DNA of 64,000 nucleotides from Bradyrhizobium manausense (GCF_018130615.1 NZ_JAFCKB010000002.1:248001-312000); one strand, 5' to 3'. Shown: positions 36,640-47,210, numbered from the stretch's first letter. Program-made: numbers and translations. The notes: generated by a model not told the origin, from the letters alone.

Positions 36640-37356
36640 TCACGACAAACGCGTGACGTCGACGATGATCCGTTTGTGGTTGTCTGGGTCAACCAGAACG
36701 GGCAACTCGCTGCCTGGCGCGGCGCGGCTTTCGCGGCGGCTTGAACTGCTGAACGACATGCGCGTGACCGCTTCCCAGCCTGGTCCGCCGTTGGGGTCGT
36801 TTACCCGGACGGCAATGTTCCATGTCCCGCCCGGCGCGCTGCTCGGTTGCACCTCGTGTGCAGCCAACACCATCGCCGTGGCGGGCACCAGGCCGAGGGC
36901 CGCGGCGCCGCCGGCGAGCGCGATCTCAGTCTGTTGCGGCGTGAGGCCGTTGACCAGCGCCGGCGATGGCGCTGCGTGCTCGACCTCGCGCCAGGTGCGG
37001 GGAAAGGGATGGCGGCCGGGCGTGTCGGTCTGCTCCGCGCCCGTTGGCTCGCGGCGCAAATGCGCGGCGAGCCGTTCGGCGGCCTCTGGTTCGGTCGGCA
37101 CCAGATCCCATTCAATCCTGAACCGCGAGGGGGCAGCCAGGTCCACGGTGACGGGAAGCGTCATCCCCGGGCGCGGCCATTTCGGCTTGGGCACGTCGTA
37201 ACCGTTGTACCGCACGGCCGTCGCGGCCAGGCGCTCTGCAGTGATCACCCCGTCAATGTCGCATTTGGGGTAAAGAACCATCTCGCCGGCCGCGTCGGGG
37301 AATGGCGAGCAGGCTGTGACCTGCAACCATCCATCCACCGGGTTCGTGATCCGCAT
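36640..37356 (-). CDS. Uncharacterised two-repeat protein of actinobacterial look
   Basis: A 238-residue soluble protein with no signal peptide. Two related segments can be seen: KWPRPGMTLPVTVDLAAPSR near residue 75 and APGSELPVLVDPDNHKRIIV near 218. Both have a G-x-x-LPV-x-VD core, suggesting two small beta domains. Between them sits VNGLTPQQTEIALAGGAAAL, a helical linker. ATG 37356 is preferred. The upstream ATG at 37416 lies inside the gltA terminator stem, and the frame above it is antisense to gltA. I recall the pattern from actinobacterial proteins, so transfer is possible (inference). Function unknown. Confidence 0.65.
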   Translation of the reverse strand: MRITNPVDGWLQVTACSPFPDAAGEMVLYPKCDIDGVITAERLAATAVRYNGYDVPKPKWPRPGMTLPVTVDLAAPSRFRIEWDLVPTEPEAAERLAAHLRREPTGAEQTDTPGRHPFPRTWREVEHAAPSPALVNGLTPQQTEIALAGGAAALGLVPATAMVLAAHEVQPSSAPGGTWNIAVRVNDPNGGPGWEAVTRMSFSSSSRRESRAAPGSELPVLVDPDNHKRIIVDVTRLS

Positions 37357-37400
37357 CCGCTTGCCCCGTGCTTTGCTCCGTCTGTCTGGCGTCTTGCCAA

Positions 37401-37433
37401 ACAAAAACGGCGCCATCGTGAGATGGCGCCGTC
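37401..37433 (-). terminator. Rho-independent terminator of gltA
   Basis: On the minus strand a perfect 10-bp stem ACGGCGCCAT/ATGGCGCCGT (37432-37423 and 37416-37407) with a six-base loop is followed by TTTTTGT. It lies 25 bases after the gltA stop. Confidence 0.9.
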
Positions 37434-37457
37434 TTGTGAGTCGTGTCGTTTGCAGAC

Positions 37458-38762
<1,305 letters not shown>

Positions 38763-38909
38763 CGTAGGTCCCCGATGTGTGGTGAAACGGGCCGGAGCCG
38801 GAGTCCCCCAAGGGAGAAAATGGGGCAGGCCGGATGTTCCAGAATGTACGGGGGAGATGGGTATATTATTGCTGTGTGCGCTGCAAGATCACCCGCACGC
38901 ATGGTCGAC

Positions 38910-40337
38910 TTACGTCGTAGATTGATCCTTCAGCCGGGCGAGGCTTTCCTGGCGCCCGAGCACGTCCAAAACCTCAAATATACCAGGCGATGTGGTGCGG
39001 CCGGTCAGCGCGGCCCGCAGCGGCTGGGCGACGGCGCCGAGCTTGAGACTATTTTCCTCGGCAAAAGCGCGCAGCGCAGCCTCCGTGGCGCCGCCGCTCC
39101 AGGTCTCAACTTTCTCCAGCGCGGAATGAAGCTGGCCGATCAGCTTGCGGTTTTCCGGCGTCAGCAGCGCTGCTGCCTTGGGATCGAGCTGCAACGGCCG
39201 CTCGGCGAAGATGAAATAGGCGCCGTCGATCAGCTCGATCAGCGTCTTGGCGCGCTCCTTCAGGGCCGGCATGGCCTTGAGAAGCTGGGCGCGCGTGGTG
39301 TCGCTTAACTTGGCCTTAATCTCGGCGCGCGCGGGCACGACGTGGTCGAGCACGTCCTCGAACATCTTCACGAGCGATTGATCGTCGGCGTGACGGATGT
39401 AGTGGCCGTTGAGGTTCTCCAGCTTGGCGAAGTCGAAGCGAGCGGCAGCGCGGCCGACATTGGCGAGGTCGAACGCCGCGATCATCTCCTCGGTGGAGAA
39501 GATTTCCTGATCGCCGTGGCTCCAGCCGAGGCGGACGAGGTAGTTGCGAAGCGCGGCCGGGAGGTATCCCATTGCGCGATAGGCATCGACGCCGAGCGCG
39601 CCGTGGCGCTTGGAGAGTTTCGAGCCGTCCGGGCCGTGGATCAGGGGGATGTGCGACATGTTCGGCAGCGCCCAGCCCATCGCATCGTAGATCTGCTTCT
39701 GGCGCGCGGCATTGATCAGATGGTCGTCGCCGCGGATGACGTGGGTGACGCCCATGTCGTGGTCGTCCACGACCACCGCGAGCATATACGTCGGGTTGCC
39801 ATCGCCGCGCAGAAGGACGAGGTCATCGAGGTTCTCGTTCTGCCAGACCACGCGGCCCTGAACTTGGTCCTCGATCACAGTCTCGCCGGTCTGCGGCGCA
39901 CGGAGCCGAATGGTCGGCTTGACGTCGGACGGTGCGGTTGCGGGATCACGGTCGCGCCACATGCCGTCATAGAGGCGGGTGCGGCCCTCTGCGCGCGCCT
40001 TCTCGCGCATCGCGGTGAGCTCTTCAGCGGTGGCGTAGCAGCGGTAGGCCTTGCCGTCGGCGAGCAGCTGCTCGGCTACCTCGCGGTGGCGGGCGGCGCG
40101 CCTGAACTGGTAGATGACGTCGCCATCCCAGCCGAGCTCGAGCCATTTCAGCCCGTCGAGGATGGCGCCGATCGCGGCCTCGGTGGAGCGCTCGCGGTCG
40201 GTGTCCTCGATCCGGAGCAGCATCTTGCCGCCGTGCTTCTTCGCATAGAGCCAGTTGAACAGCGCCGTGCGGGCGCCCCCGATATGGAGGAAGCCGGTCG
40301 GCGAGGGAGCGAAGCGCGTGACGACGGAATCGGTCAT
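38910..40337 (-). CDS. gltX: Glutamyl-tRNA synthetase
   Basis: A 475-residue class Ic synthetase. The HIGH-type motif reads [13 protein letters not shown] near residue 16 and the KMSKS-type motif reads KLSKRHG. The length is standard. Alphaproteobacteria usually carry a GluRS that can also charge tRNA-Gln for GatCAB conversion. Here a dedicated GlnRS gene (glnS) lies divergently 155 bp away, so this enzyme may be more discriminating (inference). Confidence 0.97.
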   Translation of the reverse strand: MTDSVVTRFAPSPTGFLHIGGARTALFNWLYAKKHGGKMLLRIEDTDRERSTEAAIGAILDGLKWLELGWDGDVIYQFRRAARHREVAEQLLADGKAYRCYATAEELTAMREKARAEGRTRLYDGMWRDRDPATAPSDVKPTIRLRAPQTGETVIEDQVQGRVVWQNENLDDLVLLRGDGNPTYMLAVVVDDHDMGVTHVIRGDDHLINAARQKQIYDAMGWALPNMSHIPLIHGPDGSKLSKRHGALGVDAYRAMGYLPAALRNYLVRLGWSHGDQEIFSTEEMIAAFDLANVGRAAARFDFAKLENLNGHYIRHADDQSLVKMFEDVLDHVVPARAEIKAKLSDTTRAQLLKAMPALKERAKTLIELIDGAYFIFAERPLQLDPKAAALLTPENRKLIGQLHSALEKVETWSGGATEAALRAFAEENSLKLGAVAQPLRAALTGRTTSPGIFEVLDVLGRQESLARLKDQSTT

Positions 40338-40492
40338 TCTTGGCAGGGCCTATGCATTGGAAGCGGTGGTGTATAGCAGGAACGGGACATAACTAAAGCC
40401 CGGCGGCGGATGGCTTGCAGCCTCGCTTAACACTTGGCTCGGCGACGCGAATTTGGCAGAAGGGCCGCTGATTTCCCTACAGGATTTTCGTA

Positions 40493-42169
40493 ATGACAGA
40501 ACCGGTGGCGACTGAGGTTGGGCGCGATTTCATTCGTGACATCATCCAGGCTGACCTCGATCAGGCCAGGTACAAGGAGATCGTGACCCGGTTCCCACCG
40601 GAGCCGAACGGCTACCTGCATATCGGCCACGCCAAGTCGATCGCCCTCAATTTCGGCATCGCCCAGGAGTTTCCAGGCCGCTGCCATCTGCGCTTCGACG
40701 ACACCAATCCGGTCAAGGAAGAGCAGGAATATATCGATTCCATCCAGGCCGACGTGCGCTGGCTCGGCTTCGACTGGGGCAAGAATCTGTTCTTCGCCTC
40801 GGACTATTTCGAGCGGCTCTATGAATGGGCGGAGAAGCTGATCCGCGACGGGCTCGCCTATGTCGACGACCAGACCCAGGAGGAGATCCGCCTCTCGCGC
40901 GGCACGCTGACCGAACCCGGCAAGAATTCGCCGTTCCGCGACCGCAGCGTGGACGAAAACCTCGACCTGTTCCGCCGCATGAAAGCCGGCGAATTCCCGA
41001 ACGGCGCGCGCGTGCTCAGGGCCAAGATCGACATGAGCGCGGGCAACATCAATCTGCGTGACCCCGTGCTGTACCGCATCCTGCATGCGCATCATCCGCG
41101 CACCGGGACCAAGTGGCACATCTATCCGAGCTACGACTATGCCCACGGCCAGTCGGACGCGATCGAGGGCATCACGCACTCGATCTGCACGCTGGAGTTC
41201 GAGGATCATCGGCCGCTCTATGACTGGTTCATCGAGAAGCTGCCGGTGCCGTCCAAGCCGCACCAGTACGAGTTCGCGCGGCTGAACCTGACCTACACGC
41301 TGCTGTCCAAGCGCGTGCTGACCCAGCTCGTTCGCGACGGCCATGTCGCGGGCTGGGACGATCCGCGCATGCCGACCATGGCGGGCATGCGCCGCCGCGG
41401 CGTGCCGCCGGCCGCGCTCCGTGAATTCGTCAAGCGCATCGGCGTCGCCAAGGCCAACAGCGTGGTCGATGTCGGCATGCTGGAGTTCTGCATCCGCGAG
41501 GAGCTGAACCGCAGCTCGCAGCGGCGCATGGGCGTGCTGCGGCCGCTCAAGGTGGTGATCGAGAACTATCCGGAAGGGCAGACCGAGGAGCTCGAGGCGA
41601 TCAATCACCCGGATGATCCCTCCGCCGGTACGCGCAAGATCACGTTTGGCCGCGAGCTCTATATCGAGCAGGACGACTTCATGGAGAATCCGCCCAAGAA
41701 GTTCTTCCGCCTGTCGCCGGGCAATGAGGTGCGGCTGCGCTACGCCTATTTCGTCAAGTGCACCGGCGTGATCAAGAACGACAAGGGCGAGGTGGTGGAG
41801 CTGCGCTGCAGCTACGATCCCGCGACCAAGGGCGGCAATGCGCCCGACGGCCGCAAGGTCAAGGCGACCATGCACTGGCTGCCGGCGGCGAATTCGGTGC
41901 CCGCGGAGATCCGCATCTACAACCAGCTCTTTGCCAACCCGAGCCCGGACGCCTCGAACTTCGCCGCCGATCTCAATCCGCAGTCGCTGGAGATCCTGTC
42001 GGACGCGCGGATCGAGGCATCGGTCGCCGAGAGCAATTCGACCGAGCCGATGCAGTTCGAGCGCCAGGGCTACTTCGTGCGCGACAAGGACTCGACGCCG
42101 GGCAAGCCGGTGTTCTCGCGCACCATCGGTCTGCGCGATACCTTCGCGAAGGAAGTTGCCAAGGGCTGA
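40493..42169 (+). CDS. glnS: Glutaminyl-tRNA synthetase
   Basis: A 558-residue class Ic synthetase charging tRNA-Gln directly. [20 protein letters not shown] is the GlnRS HIGH region and TLLSKRV the KMSKS-type loop. The C-terminal half is the beta-barrel anticodon-binding domain. GlnRS descends from a eukaryotic-type GluRS and reached bacteria by transfer (established), and its distribution in alphaproteobacteria is patchy. It is divergent from gltX across a 155-bp promoter region. A small NTF2-like gene follows nine bases after its stop. Confidence 0.97.
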   Translation: MTEPVATEVGRDFIRDIIQADLDQARYKEIVTRFPPEPNGYLHIGHAKSIALNFGIAQEFPGRCHLRFDDTNPVKEEQEYIDSIQADVRWLGFDWGKNLFFASDYFERLYEWAEKLIRDGLAYVDDQTQEEIRLSRGTLTEPGKNSPFRDRSVDENLDLFRRMKAGEFPNGARVLRAKIDMSAGNINLRDPVLYRILHAHHPRTGTKWHIYPSYDYAHGQSDAIEGITHSICTLEFEDHRPLYDWFIEKLPVPSKPHQYEFARLNLTYTLLSKRVLTQLVRDGHVAGWDDPRMPTMAGMRRRGVPPAALREFVKRIGVAKANSVVDVGMLEFCIREELNRSSQRRMGVLRPLKVVIENYPEGQTEELEAINHPDDPSAGTRKITFGRELYIEQDDFMENPPKKFFRLSPGNEVRLRYAYFVKCTGVIKNDKGEVVELRCSYDPATKGGNAPDGRKVKATMHWLPAANSVPAEIRIYNQLFANPSPDASNFAADLNPQSLEILSDARIEASVAESNSTEPMQFERQGYFVRDKDSTPGKPVFSRTIGLRDTFAKEVAKG

Positions 42170-42178
42170 GGAAAGGCC

Positions 42179-42565
42179 ATGCAGGACGGAGCCGACGCCA
42201 TCGTTTCCGCCATCATCGCGAAATGGTGCGCCGGCTTCGCGACGCTCGATGCGGCCGCGCTGTCGTCGCTGTACTCCAAGAACGCGTTCTTCTTCGGCTC
42301 CAATCCAAAACTCTATCGGGGCAGGGATGGCGCTGCCGACTATTTCAACGGCCTGCCGCGTTGGCACAAGCCGAGCGCGGTGTTTTCCGAGGTGCAGGCG
42401 GCGCACGCGGGGCCGGATCTGATCAACATGGGCGCGACCATCTCATTTGATCTCGCCGGGGAGCGGCCGGATCTCGTGGTCAAGATGAGCTGGGTCATCA
42501 TTCGCGAAGATGGCGACTGGAAGATCGTCAATCACCACGCTTCGGCGAAGGCGCCGCTGATTTGA
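42179..42565 (+). CDS. NTF2/SnoaL-like protein (SgcJ/EcaC family)
   Basis: A 128-residue protein with the cone-shaped NTF2-like pattern: an N-terminal helix (AIVSAIIAKWCAGFATLD), then LYSKNAFFFGSNPKLYRG, and a C-terminal beta strand pair ending WVIIREDGDWKIVNHHAS. This is the DUF4440/SgcJ-type group, whose members bind small molecules or act as unassigned isomerases. It lacks a signal peptide. It is nine bases after glnS and probably cotranscribed, without a functional link that I can see. Confidence 0.8.
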   Translation: MQDGADAIVSAIIAKWCAGFATLDAAALSSLYSKNAFFFGSNPKLYRGRDGAADYFNGLPRWHKPSAVFSEVQAAHAGPDLINMGATISFDLAGERPDLVVKMSWVIIREDGDWKIVNHHASAKAPLI

Positions 42566-42588
42566 CGTAGGTGCTAGCACATCAGTTT

Positions 42589-42631
42589 CGTCATTCCGGG
42601 CTCGCGCCAAGTGGCGCGCCCCGGAATGACG
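42589..42631. repeat. Palindromic REP-like element (ATTCCGGG type)
   Basis: The left arm cgtcattccgggctcgcgcc (from 42589) and the right arm tggcgcgccccggaatgacg (42612-42631) are near-perfect reverse complements, differing by one small central mismatch. Palindromes of the CGTCATTCCGGG...CCCGGAATGACG type are common intergenic repeats in Bradyrhizobium and Rhodopseudomonas (general knowledge). It follows the NTF2-like gene by 23 bases and may act in transcript ending or mRNA stability. Confidence 0.75.
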
Positions 42632-42688
42632 ATAGAAACGAACGAGCTCCCCCGGCGTTGATGTGGATCCAACCAATGGGATCCCGCC

Positions 42689-42922
42689 ATGCAGAACATC
42701 GCAGAACACATGGAAGTCATCGGTGCCGACGGCGTCCATGTCGGCACGGTCGACAAGGTCGAAGGCAATCGCATCAAGCTGACCAAGAAGGACAGCGGCG
42801 AGGGCAGCCACAGGGGTCACCACCATTTCATCGACAAGGGCCTGGTCGCCGGTGTCGAGGGCAACAAGGTCCGGCTATCGGCCAAGGCGGATGTCGCCGT
42901 GACGATGGAAGAGGAAAAGTAG
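42689..42922 (+). CDS. DUF2171 domain protein
   Basis: A 77-residue protein of the DUF2171 family, a small PRC-barrel-like beta fold. The pattern MEVIGADGVHVGTVDKVEGNRIKL is followed by a charged loop with SHRGHHHFIDKGLV. The pair of His-rich residues before FID is a usual feature of the family and could bind metal (inference). It starts at ATG 42689 (MQNIAEHMEV). Members often accumulate under stress in soil bacteria, but no activity is known. Confidence 0.8.
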   Translation: MQNIAEHMEVIGADGVHVGTVDKVEGNRIKLTKKDSGEGSHRGHHHFIDKGLVAGVEGNKVRLSAKADVAVTMEEEK

Positions 42923-43018
42923 GGCTGCGGCCCCTCGTTCTCGATCTGTACCGCTATTCGACGGGCTGCACGTTCCGGTAGCTTCTGACCCCGTCGCGTA
43001 TCGCAGGGTTGCTCAGGA

Positions 43019-45316
43019 ATGGCGGAGCCGGGCCGGCCACAGCGCGCCTCGCAGGGGATCGCCGGGACGCCGATTGCAGGGACCTGGCCGACTGGCCGGA
43101 CCGCGTCGGCCGGCGGCCTTGTGCCGGCAGGTTTTGACGTCTGGCCTTCGATCGTTGGGACGCTGCGCGAATGGGTGCGCGCCGAGGCCGGCGCTGGGCG
43201 GTTGTTCCCTTGGGTGCCCATCGCTTTCGGCTGTGGCATCGCGCTCTACTTCGCCGCTGATCATGAGCCGGTGCTGTGGGTCGCCGCCACGACGGCGGCG
43301 GCACTCACGATCGGCGCGGTGCTGTTGCGGCGGAGCCGGCTGTTTGCGCCTGCGATCATGACCGCGGCGGTCGCGGCCGGCTTTGCCATGGCAACGTGGA
43401 AGACGGCACGCATCGAACATGCCGTGCTCGCGAAGCCGCTCTATTCGGTGTCGCTATCGGGCTTCGTCGAGACTCGCGACATCCGCGAACGAACCGATCG
43501 GTTCGTGCTGCGCGTCACCGCGATGGAGGCGCAGCGCAGCGACGTGAAGCTCGATCGCGTCCGTCTCTCCGTGCGCAAGGGGACGGCGCCCGACGTCGGC
43601 AGCTTCGTGCAGTTGAAAGCGCGGCTGATGCCGCCGCTCGCACCATTGCGGCCGGGCAGCTATGATTTCTCGCGCGATATGTTTTTCCAAGGCATCGGCG
43701 CCTCCGGTTTCGCAATGGGGGCGATCACCGTGTCGGCGCCGCCCGCTGCCGGTGGCCTGCAGTTGCGCTACGCGGCCGTCATGCAGGGCCTGCGCGATGC
43801 GATCGATGCGCGCATTCGCTCTGTGCTCGACGGCGACAAGCGCGCGATCGCCACCGCGCTTCTGACCGGCCGCCGCGATGCAATCACCACGCCCGTCAAC
43901 GACGCGATGTTCATCTCCGGTCTCGGCCATGTGCTGTCGATCTCCGGCTATCACATGGCCGTCGTCGCCGGCGTCGTCTTCTTCGCAGTCCGCGCGCTGC
44001 TGGCCCTGATCCCGGGACTGGCGGTCGGCTTCGCAATCAAGAAATGGTCGGCCGCCGCGGCGCTCATCGCATCCGCATTCTATCTGCTGCTCTCCGGCGC
44101 GGAGGTCGCAACGCAGAGATCGTTCTTCATGACCGCGGTGGTGCTGATCGCCGTGATGGTCGATCGCCGCGCCATCACGTTCCGCACCCTGGCCGTGGCG
44201 GCTTTGATCGTGCTTGCGGTTGCGCCGGAGGCGCTCGTCCATCCGAGTTTCCAGATGTCGTTCGCGGCGACGCTTGGGCTGGTGGCGCTGGTGCAGATCG
44301 GTATGCCGAACCTGTTTGCTTCGCCGGATCATTCGGCGACCGCGCGGATCGCGCTGTGGGGCGGCCGCGAGATCGCGATGCTGTTCATGGCCTCGATGAT
44401 CGCGGGGCTCGCGACCACGCCCTATGCCGCCTTCCATTTCCATCGCGTCACGCCCTACGGCGTGCTCGCCAATCTCGGCGCCATGCCGGTGGTCTCGGCG
44501 CTGGTGATGCCGGCCGGGCTGTTGGGATTGCTCGCGGCACCGTTCGGGCTCGACGGCGTGTTCTGGTGGCTGATGGGGATCGGCATCGACTGGATGGTGG
44601 CGGTGTCGCGCTGGGTGGCCGCGCTGCCAGGCGCGGTCGGCCACATCGCAGCCTTCGGTACCGCGCCGCTGATCGCTGCCAGCCTCGGCCTCATCCTATT
44701 GGGTCTGTTGCGCACTCCGCTGCGCTGGTCGGGCGCGTTCGTGCTCATGGCAGCTGCCGTCTGGGGTCTGTCGGTCCGTCAGCCCGACATCCTCATCGCC
44801 GGTAACGGTCAAAGCGTCGCGGTGCGGGGCAGGGACGGGCAGCTGCATCTGATCAGGACCAGCAAGGACAATTTCCTGCTGAAGGAATGGCTAGCTGCGG
44901 ACGCCGATCCGCGCGATGCCGGCAGCGCCTCGCTCGGTGACGGCGTGTCCTGCGACGAAATCGGTTGCGTGACGCCGCTCGCCGACGGCCGCATGATTGC
45001 GCTGGCGCTGCGCATCGACGCGCTGGCCGACGATTGCAGCCGTGCCGCGCTGGTGGTGACAGCCAGGCCCGCGCCGCCGGATTGCGCTGCGATGGTGGTC
45101 GATCGGCCGCGTCTTGCGCGTCAGGGTGCACTGGCGCTGACGCAGCGTGGTGACGGTTTTGCGATTGCGGCGGTGAAGGCGAGGGGCGCAAATCGCCCCT
45201 GGTCGCCGGCGGCGGCCGGCGATGGAGAATTCGAACAGACCCTCATGCCACGATCGACAGCTCCGCGCGCCAAAGACGCAACACCATCGGAGGCCGACCT
45301 TCAGGCCGAGGATTAA
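43019..45316 (+). CDS. ComEC/Rec2-family membrane protein lacking metallo-beta-lactamase motifs
   Basis: A 765-residue polytopic protein with an N-terminal DUF4131-type region (about 60-230). The ComEC competence core follows, with ALLTGRRDAITTPVNDAMFISGLGHVLSISGYHM and several membrane segments to about residue 590. In competent bacteria ComEC passes single-stranded DNA across the inner membrane (established). After the membrane part, residues about 590-765 start like the usual beta-lactamase domain (GNGQSVAVRGRDG), but no H-x-H-x-D-H metal motif is present. DNA uptake by this protein is therefore uncertain. It is on the opposite strand near lexA, the usual alphaproteobacterial neighbour. 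Confidence 0.88.
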   Translation: MAEPGRPQRASQGIAGTPIAGTWPTGRTASAGGLVPAGFDVWPSIVGTLREWVRAEAGAGRLFPWVPIAFGCGIALYFAADHEPVLWVAATTAAALTIGAVLLRRSRLFAPAIMTAAVAAGFAMATWKTARIEHAVLAKPLYSVSLSGFVETRDIRERTDRFVLRVTAMEAQRSDVKLDRVRLSVRKGTAPDVGSFVQLKARLMPPLAPLRPGSYDFSRDMFFQGIGASGFAMGAITVSAPPAAGGLQLRYAAVMQGLRDAIDARIRSVLDGDKRAIATALLTGRRDAITTPVNDAMFISGLGHVLSISGYHMAVVAGVVFFAVRALLALIPGLAVGFAIKKWSAAAALIASAFYLLLSGAEVATQRSFFMTAVVLIAVMVDRRAITFRTLAVAALIVLAVAPEALVHPSFQMSFAATLGLVALVQIGMPNLFASPDHSATARIALWGGREIAMLFMASMIAGLATTPYAAFHFHRVTPYGVLANLGAMPVVSALVMPAGLLGLLAAPFGLDGVFWWLMGIGIDWMVAVSRWVAALPGAVGHIAAFGTAPLIAASLGLILLGLLRTPLRWSGAFVLMAAAVWGLSVRQPDILIAGNGQSVAVRGRDGQLHLIRTSKDNFLLKEWLAADADPRDAGSASLGDGVSCDEIGCVTPLADGRMIALALRIDALADDCSRAALVVTARPAPPDCAAMVVDRPRLARQGALALTQRGDGFAIAAVKARGANRPWSPAAAGDGEFEQTLMPRSTAPRAKDATPSEADLQAED

Positions 45317-45326
45317 GGCCGTTGTC

Positions 45327-45761
45327 TCAGCCGATCGGCAGACGCGGGGGCGTCGTGCGGTTGTCGGCGATCACGCGCGGCTTCTGCTCGCGTTCGCCGA
45401 GCGGCTGGGTCACCGGCAGTTGCAGCACGGTCGCGCGCTGGCCTTCGACCAGCTGCGTCACCAGCACGTACTTGCCGTCGGGGAATTCGATCGCGTCGTG
45501 ATGGCGATCGGGAATGTGCGGATCGATCTTGCCGAACTTGCCGACGCGCGAGTTGACAGTGCGGGTCCAGATCCAGCGATTATCGTAGCGGACGTTGTCG
45601 GCAAAGGCGAGCTCCGTTCCTGGAAGGAGGCAGACCGCGACCGACATGTCGGCTTCGGAGGCGAAGCCGCGCGTCGAGGTGCCGCGGAAGGTTGTCGTGA
45701 CGATCGTCTCGCCCACTTCTGCGGGGCGCGTCGCGACAGCGTGCAGGCTGTAGTCACACAT
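45327..45761 (-). CDS. Conserved hypothetical protein starting MCDYSLHAVATRPA
   Basis: A 144-residue soluble protein. ATG 45761 is preferred over the in-frame ATG at 45776 because GAGGAG lies seven bases before it. The sequence has a Cys at position 2, TTTFRGTSTRGFASEAD and a GKYVLVTQLVEGQRATVLQL strand region. No signal peptide or membrane segment is present. I recall similar proteins in Bradyrhizobiaceae but no assigned function. It is convergent with the comEC-like gene, with only 10 bp between the stops. Confidence 0.7.
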   Translation of the reverse strand: MCDYSLHAVATRPAEVGETIVTTTFRGTSTRGFASEADMSVAVCLLPGTELAFADNVRYDNRWIWTRTVNSRVGKFGKIDPHIPDRHHDAIEFPDGKYVLVTQLVEGQRATVLQLPVTQPLGEREQKPRVIADNRTTPPRLPIG

Positions 45762-45957
45762 CGGGGTGCTCCTCAATCAGGATAGCGACCCACGCCTCTG
45801 TCTCGGACGCGCAGGCCCCTATCAGAGTGGAAGTCTGCGATCTTATGCTTGTTTGTGGGCAAATCTGCGGCTCGCATCCGCAGCGCGCGATCACATTATC
45901 TTTTTCAAATGCACGAGGAACAAAGCTTGCTCTCGCGCATTCGGAGAGCGCGTTGCC

Positions 45958-46155
45958 TCAGCGGCCAGCAGGTGCCGACCAGCCCGAATATTGCCAGCCC
46001 GGTTGCGACGGCTGCTCGACGGCGTTGCGGGCATTGCGGAATTGCTCGCTCGTCGCCTGCGGTGCCTTGCGGGCGTGGTGCTGCGCAGCCAAGGCCTGCG
46101 ACGCTGATGCTGCGATCAGCGCCATCGCGACGGTGCTCAAAATGATCTTGCGCAT
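45958..46155 (-). CDS. Small secreted hypothetical protein (65 aa)
   Basis: A 65-residue protein with a clear signal peptide (MRKIILSTVAMALIAASASQ, cleavage after ALA near residue 23). The remaining 42-residue mature part is rich in Gln, Ala and Asn and ends QYSGWSAPAGR. GAGGAG lies six bases before ATG 46155. The WSAPAGR ending is a pattern I associate with small exported Bradyrhizobium proteins. It has no Cys and no domain I know, so function cannot be given. Confidence 0.7.
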   Translation of the reverse strand: MRKIILSTVAMALIAASASQALAAQHHARKAPQATSEQFRNARNAVEQPSQPGWQYSGWSAPAGR

Positions 46156-46332
46156 GGTTGTCTCCTCGGTCTCTCAAAGGCCTGCGAAGCGACGCGTGCT
46201 TCGTTGCGGCGTACCGAGGATGTCGCGCTGGAGAGGGGGCCGGATAATCTGTGCAAAACCAGAAAGACTATCCAGCCAGGGCGGACAATCGTCCGCTCCA
46301 ATCGTTGATCGCGGTCGTCGATCGCGGCGCGC

Positions 46333-47034
46333 TCAATACTTCCGGTACAGCCCGATCAGCTTGCCCTGGATCTTCACCCGGTTGGGCGGGAGGATGCGCA
46401 CCTCATAGGCCGCATTGGCAGGCTCAAGTGCAATCGAGGCGCCGCGGCGGCGGAAGCGCTTCAGCGTGGCCTCTTCGTCGTCGATCAGGGCCACCACGAT
46501 ATCGCCGGTGTCGCAGCTCTCGTTGCGCTGGATCAGCGCCATGTCGCCATCGAGAATGCCGGCATCGACCATCGAATCGCCGCGTACTTCGAGCGCGTAG
46601 TGCTCGCCAGCCCCGAGCATGTCCGGCGGGACGCTGATGGTGTGGCTGCGGGTCTGCAAGGCCTCGATCGGCGTACCGGCCGCGATCCGACCCATCACGG
46701 GCACCGCGACGGGGCGCTCACCCTCGTCGGCGGGTGGACTCGAGGTCGTGCGCACCTTGCCGAGGTTGCCCTCGATGACGCTCGGCGTGAAGCCGCGGCG
46801 GTTGCCGGCGGCGGCCTGGAGCTCGGGCAGCTTGATCACTTCGATCGCGCGGGCGCGGTTCGGCAGGCGCCGGATGAAGCCACGCTCCTCGAGCGCGGTG
46901 ATCAGGCGATGGATGCCTGATTTCGAGCGCAGATCGAGCGCGTCCTTCATCTCGTCGAAGGAGGGCGGCACGCCGCTTTCCTTCAACCGCTCGCTGATGA
47001 ACCGCAGGAGCTCGTATTGTTTGCGCGTTAACAT
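46333..47034 (-). CDS. lexA: SOS repressor LexA
   Basis: A 233-residue repressor-protease. The winged-helix DNA-binding domain (1-65) starts at [16 protein letters not shown] 47034 is chosen, since a TTG three codons upstream gives a non-standard N-terminus. The self-cleavage site is A119-G120 (GRIAAGTP), and the Ser-Lys dyad is S154 (GDSM) and K192 (EEATLKRF). RecA-stimulated cleavage derepresses SOS genes. Its own promoter region holds a perfect alphaproteobacterial LexA box (47135-47149), so autoregulation is expected. It lies downstream of moeA on the same strand. Confidence 0.97.
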   Translation of the reverse strand: MLTRKQYELLRFISERLKESGVPPSFDEMKDALDLRSKSGIHRLITALEERGFIRRLPNRARAIEVIKLPELQAAAGNRRGFTPSVIEGNLGKVRTTSSPPADEGERPVAVPVMGRIAAGTPIEALQTRSHTISVPPDMLGAGEHYALEVRGDSMVDAGILDGDMALIQRNESCDTGDIVVALIDDEEATLKRFRRRGASIALEPANAAYEVRILPPNRVKIQGKLIGLYRKY

Positions 47035-47134
47035 CTCGACCAAAATCCCCCGGTTGATGTCGTTCGATTCCGAGACGCTGAGTTCAGCGATAAGCCGCTA
47101 CATGCTCGAAACAAATCATGAACGGACACTATAT

Positions 47135-47149
47135 GTTCGATACATGTTC
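47135..47149 (-). promoter_or_regulatory. LexA box upstream of lexA
   Basis: On the plus strand GTTC-GATACAT-GTTC (minus strand GAAC-ATGTATC-GAAC), an exact GTTC-N7-GTTC operator, about 100 bp upstream of the lexA ATG in the 176-bp gap after moeA. This is the self-regulatory site expected for an alphaproteobacterial lexA. Confidence 0.85.
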
Positions 47150-47210
47150 CGCAACTGCTTAATTTACCGTGAACGCGACAAAGTTCGCGGAACGGTTGCG
47201 AACGAAGCGG

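Noticed and set aside
37414-37416. ATG 37416 as start of the orphan two-repeat protein
   Set aside because: It lies within the stem of the gltA terminator, and the 20 residues it would add do not look like part of the protein.
40427-42406. 659-codon minus-strand frame over glnS
   Set aside because: Antisense to a full-length GlnRS; composition is typical of a shadow frame.
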